A stretch of DNA of 47,687 bases, taken from IMG/VR virus record IMGVR_UViG_3300037278_000662, positions 1 to 47,687 of that record; one strand, written 5' to 3'. Within the stretch, counting starts at the first letter, position 1. The number at the start of each line of letters is the position of its first letter. The position numbers and the translations under genes were made by a program. The notes beneath the pieces are model-generated. The model did no database searches. It was not told the origin of the DNA and saw only the letters and a program-made list of their open reading frames with translations. This stretch comes from a virus. Shown here piece by piece: positions 32,165 through 39,035 of the stretch.

Positions 32165-32668
32165 ATGAAGTTGTTCATCTTCATCTTATTTTTTGGATCA
32201 ATGGCCATGGCCGGGACAACCCGGTCATTGACTGCTGATTCATTACAGGCCACGGGAGGGACCGCGATTGCGATCCCTTCTAGCGGGGTCTTCCCGGTCG
32301 CCATCGGTGGAACAAATAACGGATCACTGGCGGTCACCGCTGGGGGAATTCTTTACACCGACGGTTCAAAAATTAACTCCATCGGAGCGGGAACCACCAA
32401 TCAGGTTTTAACCTCGAATGGATCTTCAGCCCCAACCTGGGGTTCCGTGACGGTCAGGTACGCTCAAGAAGTCCCAAGTGGGACCGTAAATGGAGCTACG
32501 ACGGCTTTTACTTTGGCGAATACTCCGGCCTCGACCAACTCTGTTTTGATCATTTTAGATGGACAGATCCAGAGGCAAACCACAGACTACACCCTAAGCG
32601 GATCAACGGTTACTTTTGTGACGGCCCCATCGACGGGACAGTCAATTTATGCTCAGTACAATTATTAG
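32165..32668 (+). CDS. Short fibre protein with Sec signal peptide
   Basis: A 167-residue protein. Signal peptide MKLFIFILFFGSMAMAG (cleavage after AMA). Then fibre repeats (FPVAIGGTNNGSLAVTAGGI), and a C-terminal domain starting YAQEVPSGTVNGATTAFTL. That last domain resembles the duplicated domain of the 29939 fibre. It may form a short trimeric fibre tip. Spacing to neighbours is 8 and 18 bases. Confidence 0.7.
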   Translation: MKLFIFILFFGSMAMAGTTRSLTADSLQATGGTAIAIPSSGVFPVAIGGTNNGSLAVTAGGILYTDGSKINSIGAGTTNQVLTSNGSSAPTWGSVTVRYAQEVPSGTVNGATTAFTLANTPASTNSVLIILDGQIQRQTTDYTLSGSTVTFVTAPSTGQSIYAQYNY

Positions 32669-32686
32669 TTTTCAGGGAGGATTTTC

Positions 32687-34750
32687 ATGAAGCTTTTTTT
32701 AATTCTGGTCTTAACCCTTACTGGCTTCATGGCTTCAGGCCCAGCCTTCGCCTCCAAGATCCAACAACAAGGGATCAAGACGGCGACCGACTGTACAAAT
32801 GCCGGCGCTTCTCTGGCGAACTGTCTGCCGCTTGATTCCCAGATTTGGGCCTCTTCGGTCACGCCAGCTCAAACTTTAGCAAGTGCGATCTCAACGGGAG
32901 TCATTGGTGGAGGTGCGGGTGGATCAAAAAACTACCTTTCAAATTACAATGGTAACACCGGAAACGGAAACTTTGAGCAGGGGACAACCAACGGTTTTTC
33001 ACTGTTTAATACCACTCTCACCAGCGGCGTGCCTACTGGAACAATTACGACTGGGGCAACCTCTCTCACGACCTTTGCGGCGACAACTTCGAGCCCTCTT
33101 GCGGGAACTGCTTCGCTAAATGTTGGTTCGTCTTCGACCGTCACGGCGGGTCAAGGATTTATTTCTTCGGCTTTTACCATCGACAGTGAGGACAAAGCTA
33201 AAGTCTTGACGATCAAGGCTTATTATCAGGTTCAGGCTGGTGCCGCGAATTTAAATTTCTCGGGAACCTCTTCAAATACTTTTGCGGTCTACGTTTACGA
33301 TGTGACCAACTCGGCTTGGATTCAACCGGCCGGTGTCTACGGAATGACCCAGAACTCAGGGGCCGGTTATGTGACCGCGACCTTCCAGACGACTTCAAAC
33401 AGCACTCAGTACCGTTTAGCGATCCTTGCGATCAATGCCAGCACCGGAACTGCATTTAACATTTACTTTGACGACCTGAGTGTCGGTCCTCAAACGGCAC
33501 CTCTCGGGGTTCCGTCCAGCGACACAAAATCGTACACACCTGTCTTCGTTGGTATGACTCCGACCTCGGTGTCGGTTGAATCAAGAAGAAACGGTGATTC
33601 GCTTGAAATTACTGGTAACTTCACGCCAGCGACTTTGACATCGTCAAGCGTCACCATGACTTTAGGTTTTGCCGGGATAAGTGGAAACGTCACCGTTGCA
33701 ACGTCACTGCCAAATGTTCAAGTCGTCGGTGGTGGTGGATCACAGCGAGTCCAGCCAGATGTTGTTCAGGTCATGGCGGCTCCCGGTAATAACTACGTCA
33801 CGTTCGCAATCGCCAATGGAACAGTCGGGGGTTACACCAACACAGTTGGGACAAACTTTCCAAGTGTGCCCATTTCTTTTTATGCGAAGATTCCGATTCA
33901 AGGATGGTCGTCAAATGTTCAGTCCAGCGCCGATACTGACACGAGGGTTTTGGCTGCAAAACTTAATACTCTCTCTTCAACTTCAGTTGCCGCAAACGCA
34001 GCGATCACTTTTGCAAACTTAGAAGCAGACACTCACGGAGCCGTAAGTTCTTTAAACAAATTTTCGGCACCGACATCAGGGTTTTATCAAATCAGTTACT
34101 TCTTAGACACGACGTCGAGCGGATCGGCTGGTATTTACATTGCGAAAAATGGATCATTTACAGCCACGGCTTCTAATAAAATTGGCTCTATTAGTCCGTC
34201 ACAAGGCACGGGCGGTTCAATTATTTTGCAACTTAGTGCGGGAGATTACATTCAGCTCGCGTCAAACGCTGCCTACACAGCGTCAAGCACTAATGCGAAT
34301 TTTTCCGTAGCTCGACTATCTGGACCTTCGGTCGTTACGGCAACTGAATCCGTGAGCATGCGTTACCATTCGGCGACGGCAACGCTCTCGGCAACGGCTT
34401 CGCCGGTGACCTATACGGTCAAGGATTTCGACTCGCACGGAGCCTACAGCGGCTCGACTTATACTTGCCCGGTCTCGGGAAAGTACCAGGTCAATGCGGA
34501 GGTCTATATTTCAGCCACTGGAACATTTGGTGTTTCCATCGGGATTTATAAGAACGGAACGATGTACGACAATTTCATACCGGGACTTGCTCAAGCCAGC
34601 GGAGTATCTCTTGGTTGGATAGTCAGCGACATTGTTCCTTGTAACGCCGGGGATACCCTACAGATTTACGCAACGGCCGGAGGAACAAGCCCCACGATCA
34701 CGGCCTCAACTACTTCGAACTGGGTTTCCATTTCAAGAGTCGGTAACTAA
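32687..34750 (+). CDS. Large fibre/adhesin with signal peptide, carbohydrate-binding-like and C1q/TNF-like domains
   Basis: A 687-residue protein with signal peptide MKLFLILVLTLTGFMASGPA (then FA) and ribosome site AGGGAGG. Residues 85-270 look like a carbohydrate-binding module (NYNGNTGNGNFEQGTTNGF at 87-105, FYAK/YVYD strands). Residues about 280-400 are a linker beta domain. Two C1q/TNF-like modules follow (GFYQISYFLDTTSSG; GKYQVNAEVYISATG). It is the likely receptor-binding protein. Target unknown. Confidence 0.75.
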   Translation: MKLFLILVLTLTGFMASGPAFASKIQQQGIKTATDCTNAGASLANCLPLDSQIWASSVTPAQTLASAISTGVIGGGAGGSKNYLSNYNGNTGNGNFEQGTTNGFSLFNTTLTSGVPTGTITTGATSLTTFAATTSSPLAGTASLNVGSSSTVTAGQGFISSAFTIDSEDKAKVLTIKAYYQVQAGAANLNFSGTSSNTFAVYVYDVTNSAWIQPAGVYGMTQNSGAGYVTATFQTTSNSTQYRLAILAINASTGTAFNIYFDDLSVGPQTAPLGVPSSDTKSYTPVFVGMTPTSVSVESRRNGDSLEITGNFTPATLTSSSVTMTLGFAGISGNVTVATSLPNVQVVGGGGSQRVQPDVVQVMAAPGNNYVTFAIANGTVGGYTNTVGTNFPSVPISFYAKIPIQGWSSNVQSSADTDTRVLAAKLNTLSSTSVAANAAITFANLEADTHGAVSSLNKFSAPTSGFYQISYFLDTTSSGSAGIYIAKNGSFTATASNKIGSISPSQGTGGSIILQLSAGDYIQLASNAAYTASSTNANFSVARLSGPSVVTATESVSMRYHSATATLSATASPVTYTVKDFDSHGAYSGSTYTCPVSGKYQVNAEVYISATGTFGVSIGIYKNGTMYDNFIPGLAQASGVSLGWIVSDIVPCNAGDTLQIYATAGGTSPTITASTTSNWVSISRVGN

Positions 34751-34786
34751 TGAATTCGACAGAAACAATTTAACTCTGAGGTTGTG

Positions 34787-35077
34787 ATGAGTGGATCAGA
34801 ATTAATTGTTGGAGGCGTTGTTGCATTGATTACCTCCGGGATCGGTTTTATCGTCTGGTTGATTAGACTGGAGGGGAAAGTGAAATCAATGGAAGAAATT
34901 TTCAAAATGCAGGTTGAGAACGTGAACGAAAGTTTCAAAAAAGTGAACAGTGGAATCATTGATCTTCAGGTTCGTCATGAGAAATTAGAGAACAAAATTT
35001 TCGATAAACTCTCAGAGATTGAAAAATCTCTGGCCAGAATTCAGGGACGTTTGGATAGTAACCAAGGAACCAAATAA
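34787..35077 (+). CDS. Membrane-anchored coiled-coil protein (holin or XhlA-like candidate)
   Basis: A 96-residue protein with one N-terminal membrane segment (residues 5-28, LIVGGVVALITSGIGFIVWL) and a charged coiled coil (residues 30-96). The topology is like XhlA/hemolysin accessory lysis proteins. ATG 34787 follows GAGG. It opens a group of membrane and envelope genes after the fibres, the usual place of lysis genes. Confidence 0.6.
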   Translation: MSGSELIVGGVVALITSGIGFIVWLIRLEGKVKSMEEIFKMQVENVNESFKKVNSGIIDLQVRHEKLENKIFDKLSEIEKSLARIQGRLDSNQGTK

Positions 35078-35096
35078 CTTTCACAAGGAGTGAAAA

Positions 35097-35576
35097 ATGA
35101 CTTTATCGCAAGCATGGGATTCTTCAGCACTCGTCGCGGCTTTGAAAGCCAAGGAAATCGTCGACGGGCTTCAAATGGCCGTTGATTTTGCCGGTGTAGT
35201 TCTCGGATGGGTTTCGGCCTCTCTGGTTCTGGCCGAAGCAAGCCAACCCTTGTACGGCATCCTGATCGGATTTATTCCCCAAGTGGTTGCCATGATTGAG
35301 GCAGCTCTCCCCGGTTCGCCCAAGGTGAATCTGGTCCAGTTGCAATTAACCGCAGCTTGGGATCTGGCCGCTTTGGAAGAGGCCTTGAAAAAAGCCGGGC
35401 TTCCGGATGTAGAAGTGGCCGTCAATGACGGTGTGTCTATTTTGTTTGATTGGATCAACTCCTCACTGGCGATGAGCTCAAATCAGATCGTGGCGGCTTT
35501 AGCTGGTCTTTTGGGTGGAGTCGAGGCTTTGGTCATGCAGCAATTGCAGGCGGCAGAAGCGAAGATTCAAGTCTAA
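35097..35576 (+). CDS. Hydrophobic protein with internal duplication
   Basis: A 159-residue protein. Residues 6-90 and 86-159 look like two copies of one unit, each starting AWDxxALxxALK and ending in a hydrophobic helix. Two or more amphipathic or membrane helices are likely. It could be a holin or membrane-pore subunit, or a membrane-associated virion part. A terminator follows directly. Confidence 0.55.
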   Translation: MTLSQAWDSSALVAALKAKEIVDGLQMAVDFAGVVLGWVSASLVLAEASQPLYGILIGFIPQVVAMIEAALPGSPKVNLVQLQLTAAWDLAALEEALKKAGLPDVEVAVNDGVSILFDWINSSLAMSSNQIVAALAGLLGGVEALVMQQLQAAEAKIQV

Positions 35577-35598
35577 GGGCTGAGTCCAAATTTTGAGT

Positions 35599-35631
35599 AA
35601 AAAGGCCTGGGTCAAGTATCCGGGCTTTTTT
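35599..35631 (+). terminator. Rho-independent terminator
   Basis: AAAAAGGCCTGG pairs with CCGGGCTTTTT across a 9-base loop (one bulge and one G-U pair), followed by T6 in total. It ends the fibre/membrane group. The A-run on the left arm means it could work leftward too. Confidence 0.75.
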
Positions 35632-35651
35632 ATTTGTGCGACGATGGGTGA

Positions 35652-35897
35652 ATGGAAAACATGTGTCAGCAGAAGTCCTGGATTTTTGTCCTGTGCTTTT
35701 TTGCCTACGGAGTGTTCGAATACTGGATGGGTAAAAACAAGTACCCACCTCGTTCAGGAATTGAACTTCTGGAATATTGGATGTTTATTGTCCTCTCCTA
35801 CTTGGTCACAAAATACGTTCGGGGGAAAAATGGGGACAGTGGTAATCGGTCAGGACAGTCAGATTCTACAAAAGGCGGAACAACTCCTCATCAGTGA
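35652..35897 (+). CDS. Small membrane protein
   Basis: An 81-residue protein with two hydrophobic segments (residues 9-21, WIFVLCFFAYGVF; and 43-55, WMFIVLSYLVTKY) and a polar Asn/Ser/Gly tail. GGGTGA precedes the start. It overlaps the 35830 gene by 68 bases in another frame. Size and topology would suit a holin or antiholin. Confidence 0.55.
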   Translation: MENMCQQKSWIFVLCFFAYGVFEYWMGKNKYPPRSGIELLEYWMFIVLSYLVTKYVRGKNGDSGNRSGQSDSTKGGTTPHQ

Positions 35898-36156
35898 TGG
35901 GTCAACCGTCTTGAATGCCTACTTTGTCGGACAGTGGTCATTTCTCGGATACTGGTTCATGTCTCCCATTGTTGATATTTTTGCGACGCTGGCCGCTAGG
36001 TTCGTGGTTTCAAATCTTGATAAAATTGGATTCGCTGTTTACGTTTCAGTAAAAATAGGAACGCAAGTTTCAGACTACATCACCGCTCAAGATGGCTCAG
36101 ACCAGAGTGCGACGGATGAGGCAGGGGATAATTTGATCCATGTAGGTACAACATGA
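35830..36156 (+). CDS. Small membrane protein overlapping the previous gene
   Basis: A 108-residue protein from ATG 35830 with GGGGGAAAA as ribosome site. The same frame is open from TTG 35593, but that part lies over the terminator and looks random. One or two membrane segments (residues 37-60, WSFLGYWFMSPIVDIFATLA) and an acidic tail. Holin-like or accessory; unknown. ATGA coupling to 36153. Confidence 0.55.
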   Translation: MGTVVIGQDSQILQKAEQLLISDGSTVLNAYFVGQWSFLGYWFMSPIVDIFATLAARFVVSNLDKIGFAVYVSVKIGTQVSDYITAQDGSDQSATDEAGDNLIHVGTT

Positions 36157-36566
36157 AATTGTTTATTAGATATAACTTATATGTTATACTTTATGTTATA
36201 CTTTTTTCTTGTGCAGGAATTCCCCCGAACAAACCTGTCTGTTTTAGAGATTCTCCCCTTGGTGGAAAATGTGATTTTATGGAAGCCGGTAACGACTTTA
36301 GGGTCGATAATACGGGAAAAAATAACTACACCCAGGACGGGCACAATTGGACCTTTGATCAGTTGGTGGCCCATTCTTTGATCATGCCGCCTGAGACTTA
36401 CGGGGAGATTAAGAAGTTTTTTTTGAATTATTGCCACGCCAATGCGAACCTTTGCAGCTACAGCACCGCCGTGGCCCAGTTTACTAAGTTTGAAGTTCAA
36501 CATCATTGGACGAAGTTTGTGCCAACGTGGACGGATAAAATGCTCTCTGAGGAGGTTTCAAAGTGA
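36153..36566 (+). CDS. Lipoprotein
   Basis: A 137-residue protein with a lipoprotein signal (hydrophobic 9-19, lipobox LFSC, C20). It is in an ATGA overlap with the previous gene and a GTGA overlap with the next. The mature part has four Cys and many aromatic residues (GKNNYTQDGHNWTF). It could be a spanin-like (Rz1-type) outer-membrane subunit, though it is longer and not proline-rich, so the function stays open. Confidence 0.6.
   Translation: MKLFIRYNLYVILYVILFSCAGIPPNKPVCFRDSPLGGKCDFMEAGNDFRVDNTGKNNYTQDGHNWTFDQLVAHSLIMPPETYGEIKKFFLNYCHANANLCSYSTAVAQFTKFEVQHHWTKFVPTWTDKMLSEEVSK
36180..36203 (+). repeat. 12-bp perfect tandem duplication in a signal peptide
   Basis: TATGTTATACTT occurs twice in direct succession and encodes Y-V-I-L twice in the hydrophobic core of the lipoprotein signal peptide. 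Loss or gain of a unit would keep frame and change core length. Confidence 0.9.
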
Positions 36567-37015
36567 ATTTTCTAGCCTTGATTGTTGTCCTCGTTGCTAT
36601 TTTAATTGCTTACCGCCTTTACCGTTCGTCGGGACAAAAGGTGGTCTCTCGTTTTTATCAAATAGGTTTTCTCATTGGTGGGAAAGCCGTAACCAAAGGA
36701 GCTACCATGGACTTGAAAGCAAATGATGCATTGGCCCTATCGATTCAACCCGAAGATAAATTTGGGAACCCCGTCGTTCAGGCTTTTGATGCGCCCCCCG
36801 TTTGGACCGTCGCTGATCCGACCATCGGAACGGTGAATGCAGATCCCACGGGTTTAACCGCAAGTTTCTTGCCTTCTGGTAAAGAAGGAGCTACTCAACT
36901 TCAGGTTTCTGGTGCCATCGGTGGCGTCGCTCAAGCCGGACAACTCCCGATCAACGTGATCGCAGGAGATGTGGCTCAGATCGTCATCACTCCCGGCGCT
37001 GTGACTCCCCAGTAA
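36563..37015 (+). CDS. Ig-like protein with optional membrane anchor
   Basis: A 150-residue protein from GTG 36563. Residues 1-20 are a membrane segment (FLALIVVLVAILIAY). Residues 49-150 are a bacterial Ig-like (Big-type) domain with LSIQPEDKFGNPVVQAF and GATQLQVSGAIGGVAQ. An internal ATG at 36707 has AAAGGAGCTACC before it and would make the 102-residue Ig domain alone. The long form would be membrane-bound and the short form soluble. Terminator follows. Confidence 0.65.
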   Translation: MNFLALIVVLVAILIAYRLYRSSGQKVVSRFYQIGFLIGGKAVTKGATMDLKANDALALSIQPEDKFGNPVVQAFDAPPVWTVADPTIGTVNADPTGLTASFLPSGKEGATQLQVSGAIGGVAQAGQLPINVIAGDVAQIVITPGAVTPQ

Positions 37016-37025
37016 ATTCCTGATG

Positions 37026-37068
37026 AACCCGGCACAAACCCCCATCCGGTGCCGGGTTTTTCTTTTTC
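37026..37068 (+). terminator. Rho-independent terminator
   Basis: Perfect 10-bp stem AACCCGGCAC (37026-37035)/GTGCCGGGTT (37049-37058) with a 13-base loop, followed by TTTCTTTTT. It is the strongest rightward terminator in the window and ends the late block. Confidence 0.9.
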
Positions 37069-37078
37069 AGAGGTCATT

Positions 37079-37480
37079 ATGAACTTAAAACTTATTCGAA
37101 GTGCCAGAAACTCGGGCGGTATTTTTGGAAAACTCTTAGACGAGAACGATCTTGAGGTCGCCGTCACCTTAGAGCACGCCTACCAAACTTATGCTCATGA
37201 CTGGATGCCGAAGGTCCCCAGGGGTGTTTACACTTGTCAGCGGGGTCCCCACCGTCTCAAAAACATGACCGAAGACTTTGAGACCTTTGAGATCACGGGG
37301 GTTGTCGGTCACTCCAATATTCTCTTTCACCCCGGAAACTATAACGACGACAGTGAGGGGTGTGTTCTCGTCGGCCAAGCCGTCTCCGGAAACATGATCA
37401 CCGAATCCAAAATCACGTTTGAAAAATTCATGGCCCTGCAAGAAGGGGTCGATACCTTCACCCTGGCAGTCGACCCTTGA
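37079..37480 (+). CDS. DUF5675-family protein
   Basis: A 133-residue protein from ATG 37079 with AGAGG. It has the DUF5675 outline: a start with SGGIFGKLL, a LEHAYQTY stretch, then PRGVYTC, and a late VVGHSNILFHPGNYNDDSEG followed by CVLVG. The His and the Gly-Cys pair are the conserved core. Members are often encoded by phages near lysis genes, so an endolysin-type role is possible but not shown. TTGA overlap with the next gene. Confidence 0.75.
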   Translation: MNLKLIRSARNSGGIFGKLLDENDLEVAVTLEHAYQTYAHDWMPKVPRGVYTCQRGPHRLKNMTEDFETFEITGVVGHSNILFHPGNYNDDSEGCVLVGQAVSGNMITESKITFEKFMALQEGVDTFTLAVDP

Positions 37481-37863
37481 GAACCTTTTATGACGCGCTT
37501 GTGAATTTAAGAGCTACGGCGGCCATGATTTTTGACCGCGGTGTGTCCAAGGAACTTCCCAAGGAAGAGCTTGCGCAGTCAGTGACGCCCATAAAGGCCC
37601 AGTTTGATCATTTACTGAAAAAGACAGTCATGTCCTCACCGAACGAGATTGGCCTCGCCATCACGATTTTAGAGAACCACGCGGGGTCTTTGATGACCTC
37701 AGCCCAGTGGTGTCGGGAAAAAGCGGACCAGGAGATGGATTATGCCCGTCAACTCAGGGCGTCGTTAAGAGAAGAGCTCCACCGTCGGGGAGTGAATCAT
37801 TTAGAGGTGGGTGGTTTTTTGTTCACGGTTTCAGAGGACGGTTTGTCCATTGAGATGAGATGA
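37477..37863 (+). CDS. Hypothetical protein
   Basis: A 128-residue protein from TTG 37477 (overlap TTGA). GTG 37501 is an alternative start. Mostly helical, with a C-terminal LEVGGFLFTVSEDGLSI beta hairpin. No family recognised. It is the last gene before the structured non-coding region. Confidence 0.65.
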   Translation: MRTFYDALVNLRATAAMIFDRGVSKELPKEELAQSVTPIKAQFDHLLKKTVMSSPNEIGLAITILENHAGSLMTSAQWCREKADQEMDYARQLRASLREELHRRGVNHLEVGGFLFTVSEDGLSIEMR

Positions 37864-37872
37864 GCTGAAGAG

Positions 37873-37882
37873 TCTTTGACCT
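37873..37882 (+). repeat. Left arm of a 10-bp inverted repeat flanking the RNA/nuclease island
   Basis: TCTTTGACCT, nine bases after the preceding stop. Its exact reverse complement AGGTCAAAGA lies at 39038-39047, two bases after the nuclease stop. The two arms bracket the structured region and the nuclease gene. Confidence 0.6.
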
Positions 37883-37934
37883 TCACCATACGTTTTCGAC
37901 CTTTACAGCTTTTACAATCCATTTCGAAATTATG

Positions 37935-38345
37935 GCACCGTGTCGCCTAAAAATCTAGCGACACGAGGAGTTGATCCAATTTTTTGATTGGCTACCTAAA
38001 AACTCTGAAGGTACTTCATTTTTGGGGGCGTTGGTGTTCGCCCTACAGTGTACGGATGGGTTGCCACCTTTGCCTGCATGGGACTTCGGTCCTCGTCGAT
38101 AACCAAGACTAGCATACTCTCTGGCCTGGCAAGGCGTAGAGAGAAACACTGGGTGATAGCGTCTGGCTCCGTAAGAGCAAGATTCACAGAGGGTTTGACC
38201 TGCCGTATCCCCTGACTTGGGAACGGTGGCAAGGTTGAGCAACAAACCGACTCTTCCCTCTGTAAAGATAGATTTACCTGAACTGGTCAAGGTCCCCACC
38301 ATAGGGACTATACAAGCCAGCAGGGACAGGGGTTGACTCCTATTT
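37935..38345 (+). ncRNA. Candidate structured non-coding RNA with pseudoknot, upstream of a nuclease gene
   Basis: No credible plus-strand gene covers this stretch, but it is full of complementary segments. Local hairpins: CGTGTCGC 37939-37946/GCGACACG 37958-37965; GAGTT 37968/AACTC 38001 enclosing CCAAT 37976/ATTGG 37987; TGAAG 38006/CTTCA 38014; GGGCG 38026/CGCCC 38039; GGGAC-TTCG-GTCCT at 38080-38093 (UUCG tetraloop); CTCTCT 38117/AGAGAG 38138 with inner GCCT/AGGC; GCTC 38166/GAGC 38175; GTCCC 38292/GGGAC 38304. Long range: TTGCCACC 38061-38068 with GGTGGCAA 38225-38232, crossed by ACAGAGGG 38186-38193 with CCCTCTGT 38256-38263, a pseudoknot. The topology recalls the P3-P7 crossing of group I introns, but the conserved R/S core was not found. 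Plus strand is favoured by the C(UUCG)G loop. Confidence 0.55.
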
Positions 38346-38414
38346 AGAGTGAAACTTTTAGACACAGTCTTAAAGGGATTCCTACGTCTTCACCGAACAG
38401 CAAGAGGGGAGAGA

Positions 38415-39035
38415 ATGAAGTTACATGAAATTGTTTTAGAAGACGGATCACGGATTATTCGTAAAAGTGCACAGGACGAAAAAGAACTCGCATTCCTGAG
38501 TCAAAGTCGAAAAAAGATCAAAGCGACTGGTGCAGAACTTTGGGCATATGAGATCATTGCTAAGAACTTTAAACCATCCGAGTACACGAGAGAGTGGATT
38601 CACAAGTACAGACAATTTGATTTCTTCTTTCACTCCAAGAAGATCGCTCTCGAAATAGATGGAGAGTACCATGGTGATCACAAACAGAGGATGATTGACG
38701 AAGCGATAGATAAGAAACTCCTCTCAGAAGACAGAATCCTGGTTTTGAGAGTTAAGAACTTTGATAGTGTCGGGTTGTTCCACAAGTTGAATTTAATAAA
38801 AACAGATCTTAATGAACAAGCGAAAGTATCAAGTCAGCTCAAAGGAACTCGTAAAACAAATTACAAGAGTAACCGTCTTTTAAATTCGAGTGGTCCGTCA
38901 AAAAGTTATGCCAAGGAAACGATAGAAGAATACATGGAGAAACGAGAGCAGATATTGAGTTCTTATATCAATGTCTCTGAGAGTTTTTTAAACGAGATGA
39001 GGAATGTTCCAATTGTCAGAGTTCGTCGGAAGTGA
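38415..39035 (+). CDS. Vsr/EDxHD-like homing-type nuclease
   Basis: A 206-residue protein from ATG 38415, preceded by AGAGGGGAGAG. GTG 38349 is a weaker alternative. The core fits the restriction-fold Vsr/DUF559/EDxHD group: E41 in TGAELWAYE, D69 in FRQFDFFF-type segment (YRQFDFFF), E80-I-D82-G in LEIDGEYH with H86, and a downstream D with ILVLRVKNF strand. EDxHD enzymes are known as phage homing endonucleases, often in or beside group I introns. The C-terminal 80 residues are basic and probably bind DNA. It lies directly downstream of the candidate RNA. Confidence 0.75.
   Translation: MKLHEIVLEDGSRIIRKSAQDEKELAFLSQSRKKIKATGAELWAYEIIAKNFKPSEYTREWIHKYRQFDFFFHSKKIALEIDGEYHGDHKQRMIDEAIDKKLLSEDRILVLRVKNFDSVGLFHKLNLIKTDLNEQAKVSSQLKGTRKTNYKSNRLLNSSGPSKSYAKETIEEYMEKREQILSSYINVSESFLNEMRNVPIVRVRRK

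Noticed and set aside
35593-35829. N-terminal extension of the 35830 membrane protein from TTG 35593
   Set aside because: It starts in the terminator stem, overlaps another membrane gene and looks random, whereas ATG 35830 has a good ribosome site.
38104-38310. Canonical group I intron core
   Set aside because: The P3/P7-like crossing is present, but the conserved P7 sequence (GACTA paired with TAGTC) was not found, and no interrupted gene flanks the region.
37955-38365. 136-residue minus-strand frame across the structured region
   Set aside because: It lacks a ribosome site and recognisable domain, and lies over perfect hairpins and a UUCG loop. A patch with two Cys looks protein-like, so it is kept only as the main alternative to the RNA.
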